A stretch of DNA of 7,185 nt. It comes from an uncultured Acidobacteriota bacterium. Lineage in GTDB: Bacteria > Acidobacteriota > Terriglobia > Terriglobales > Acidobacteriaceae. Each line of letters begins with the position of its first letter. The first letter of the stretch is position 1. Below the pieces are notes generated by a model. The model worked only from the letters and a program-made list of their open reading frames with translations, did no database searches and had not been told where the DNA came from. Position numbers and translations under genes: made by a program. Location of the stretch: the NCBI GenBank assembly GCA_903832475.1, contig CAILBQ010000787.1, forward strand, positions 1 to 7,185, given 5' to 3'. Below are positions 5,685 through 7,185 of this stretch, piece after piece.

Positions 5685-7185
5685 CTATTTTTCGCGCAGG
5701 TCGACGACGGAACAAATCTCTGCGTTGAAGATGGATTGGGCCTGGAGGACGAGCGGGTGGTTGCGGGCTTCGTGTTCGATGCTGCCCTGCGCGGCGCGGA
5801 CCTTGGCCGGGCCGGTTGCGGCGGTGAGGCTCGTGCTGGGAACGATGAGGAAGCGCGATGGCGCGCCCGCCTGCGTGAGGGCCTGCCGAATCAGCTTTTC
5901 CGCGGCGGCATTGAAGGTGATGCGGATCATGGTGGCCTTGGCCATGACTTCGATCTTGACGGAGCCGGCCTCGAGGGTCCATTGGCCGTCGTCGAGGATG
6001 GCGGCGGCGGTTGCGTGGCCGCCGGTTTCGAGGGCCTGGACGACGGCATTGCGGATAGCGTCAGTGTCGTCGTCCGCTGAAGCGGCGGTCGAAACAGGCG
6101 GCGGAGGCGGCGGGACGATTTGAGGGCCGGTCTCGGTGATCGCGGGATGGGGGACGTTGGGGGGATCGAAAGGTGCGGTTTCCGCGAGAGCTAACGAGCC
6201 GACAGTCTCGAGACTTTGCGCGGACAGTGACAGTTCGGCAGACGCGATAAAGCTCGGGGCTGGAGCCCCAGCCCGTAATGCGGTCGAGTTGTCAGAACTG
6301 ACGCCCTGACCTCCCTCCGTCGAAGCGCTCCGAGCTTCGATCGGAGCATTGGGAGTAGCGCGCAATACCTGAGGTTCTTCGACAGGGACGGACTGCTGGC
6401 TGCGGAGGTTGCTGGCGGCGAAAGGGGAAAGCGACGGGGCGGCTGGGGATGACGCGGCTGCTGGTGCCGGCGATGCCACGGAGCGCGACGGAGAAGCAGG
6501 CAGAGCCGGGGCCGTGCTGCGCGAAGAAGGGCCGGCCGATGGTGGCACGGGACGGCGTGCGCCTGCCGCGGAGGACTGCCCGGCCAGGCCGCTGAGGATC
6601 TCCTCCATGGGCAGCAACCGCTGCGCCTGGATGAGTTTCAGCAGGCCGAGCTCAAGATGAAAGCGCTGTTCCTGGCGGTAGTTGAGCTCGTCGAAGGTGC
6701 GTAGCGCGATCTGCAGGTTCCGCGTGAGGTCGTCCTCGGAGAAAAGCTGCGCTGTGCGGGCAGCGCGGGCGCGTTCGTCCTGGGCGATCTCAAGCAGCTG
6801 GGTGTTTTCTCCGCCAAGCTTGGCCATGAGGCAGTTGCGCAGGTAACGGACGAGCTGGCGGGCGAGGGCAGAGGGGCTGTTGCCGCTGGCGATGAGCCGG
6901 TCGAGGTCCATCATCAAGGCGGCGGATTGTCCTGCGCTGACCGACTCCATGAGGCGTTCGAAGACGGCGTTGGGCACGGAACCCATCAGCTCGCGGATCT
7001 GGTCGGTTTGCAGGACCGCGCGGCCGTCCACCAGCGGCGCGGACGCTATCGCCTGGTCCATGATGGACAACGCATCCCTCATCGACCCGTCGCCGGCTTC
7101 TGCGAGCAGAGCCAAAGCGGCATCTTCGGCGGTGACGTTCTCGCGCACGGCGATGGCCTTGAGCTGAGCCAGGATGTCGTCGAAC
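5685..7185 (-). CDS. dnaX: DNA polymerase III gamma/tau subunit (5' end beyond the window)
   Basis: The C-terminal 499 residues of the clamp-loader ATPase subunit. The reading frame runs off the right edge, so the Walker A/B core (roughly the first 170 residues, judged from family alignment) is missing. Fragment numbering follows. Residues 1-50 are the end of the AAA+ lid, with GDGSMRDALSIMDQ (31-44) containing the sensor-2 Arg (R36). Residues 57-200 are the helical oligomerisation collar (ELNYRQEQRFHLELGLLKL at 167-185). Residues 201-373 are a long low-complexity Ala/Pro/Ser linker with a six-proline run (358-363). Residues 374-499 are a folded C-terminal domain (tau-type position) ending VVDLREK. 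The linker DNA holds an unusual cluster of inverted repeats (6204-6347). No A-rich slippery heptamer for gamma production is visible. ybaB follows 94 bp downstream. Confidence 0.95.
   Translation of the reverse strand, partial: FDDILAQLKAIAVRENVTAEDAALALLAEAGDGSMRDALSIMDQAIASAPLVDGRAVLQTDQIRELMGSVPNAVFERLMESVSAGQSAALMMDLDRLIASGNSPSALARQLVRYLRNCLMAKLGGENTQLLEIAQDERARAARTAQLFSEDDLTRNLQIALRTFDELNYRQEQRFHLELGLLKLIQAQRLLPMEEILSGLAGQSSAAGARRPVPPSAGPSSRSTAPALPASPSRSVASPAPAAASSPAAPSLSPFAASNLRSQQSVPVEEPQVLRATPNAPIEARSASTEGGQGVSSDNSTALRAGAPAPSFIASAELSLSAQSLETVGSLALAETAPFDPPNVPHPAITETGPQIVPPPPPPVSTAASADDDTDAIRNAVVQALETGGHATAAAILDDGQWTLEAGSVKIEVMAKATMIRITFNAAAEKLIRQALTQAGAPSRFLIVPSTSLTAATGPAKVRAAQGSIEHEARNHPLVLQAQSIFNAEICSVVDLREK
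6204..6347. repeat. Cluster of inverted repeats inside the dnaX linker
   Basis: Four inverted repeats lie within 144 bp of coding DNA. AGTCTCGAGACT (6204-6215) is a perfect 12-bp palindrome. 6255-6275 holds GGGGCT-GG-AGCCCC (6256-6269), or alternatively a bulged CGGG/CCCG plus CTGG/CCAG stem. GTCAG-AA-CTGAC lies at 6291-6302. The tract 6320-6347 consists of four abutting 7-mers: TCGAAGC, GCTCCGA, GCTTCGA, TCGGAGC. The encoded peptide (about residues 280-327 of the fragment) is Ser/Ala-rich linker, and TTA, rare for Leu at this GC content, is used at 6276-6278. It may be a REP-like palindromic insertion kept in frame, or RNA structure; the sequence alone does not decide. Confidence 0.5.

Noticed and set aside
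6110..6600. Low-complexity region as a separate gene or frameshifted pseudogene
   Set aside because: The dnaX frame is continuous through it and both flanking DnaX domains are in the same frame. It is simply the Ala/Pro/Ser linker.

Overview
The window holds five protein-coding genes and looks like a GC-rich chromosomal segment from a member of the Acidobacteriota (Terriglobia-like). That placement is an inference. It rests on a large Oar-type TonB-dependent receptor with an N-terminal carboxypeptidase-regulatory-like domain, a family strongly expanded in that phylum, on the style of the dnaX C-terminal region, and on the small VOC and Tat-exported metallo-beta-lactamase-fold proteins nearby. 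No rRNA, tRNA, CRISPR array, transposase, phage gene or recognisable defence system is visible.

Left part (1-3602, + strand): a leader of about 190 bases, then one complete 1136-residue outer-membrane TonB-dependent receptor that starts at TTG. The leader carries two tandem 13-bp dyads, each followed by the same GTATATTA box, and then a perfect stem-loop that touches the Shine-Dalgarno sequence. This is a plausible transcriptional and translational control region. Next, on the same strand, is a small PhnB-like VOC protein (3745-4203) with its own ribosome binding site and a possible promoter.

Right part (4241-7185, - strand): dnaX (5' end outside the window), ybaB and a Tat-exported MBL-fold hydrolase follow one another on the minus strand. 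dnaX and ybaB form the widely conserved replication/nucleoid pair. The usual third partner, recR, is absent from the place after ybaB, where the hydrolase sits instead. The minus-strand block converges on the VOC gene across a 37-bp gap.

The main oddity inside a gene is the disordered linker of dnaX. About 150 bp (6204-6347) contain four separate perfect or near-perfect inverted repeats, including a 28-bp tract of four abutting 7-mers in an interlocked A-B-A'-B' order. This may be a short palindromic repeat tolerated in the linker, or an RNA structure. I found no slippery heptamer to support classical gamma/tau frameshifting. I see no clear evidence of a complete new biological system here; the leads worth checking are the regulatory dyads at the left and the palindrome cluster in dnaX.
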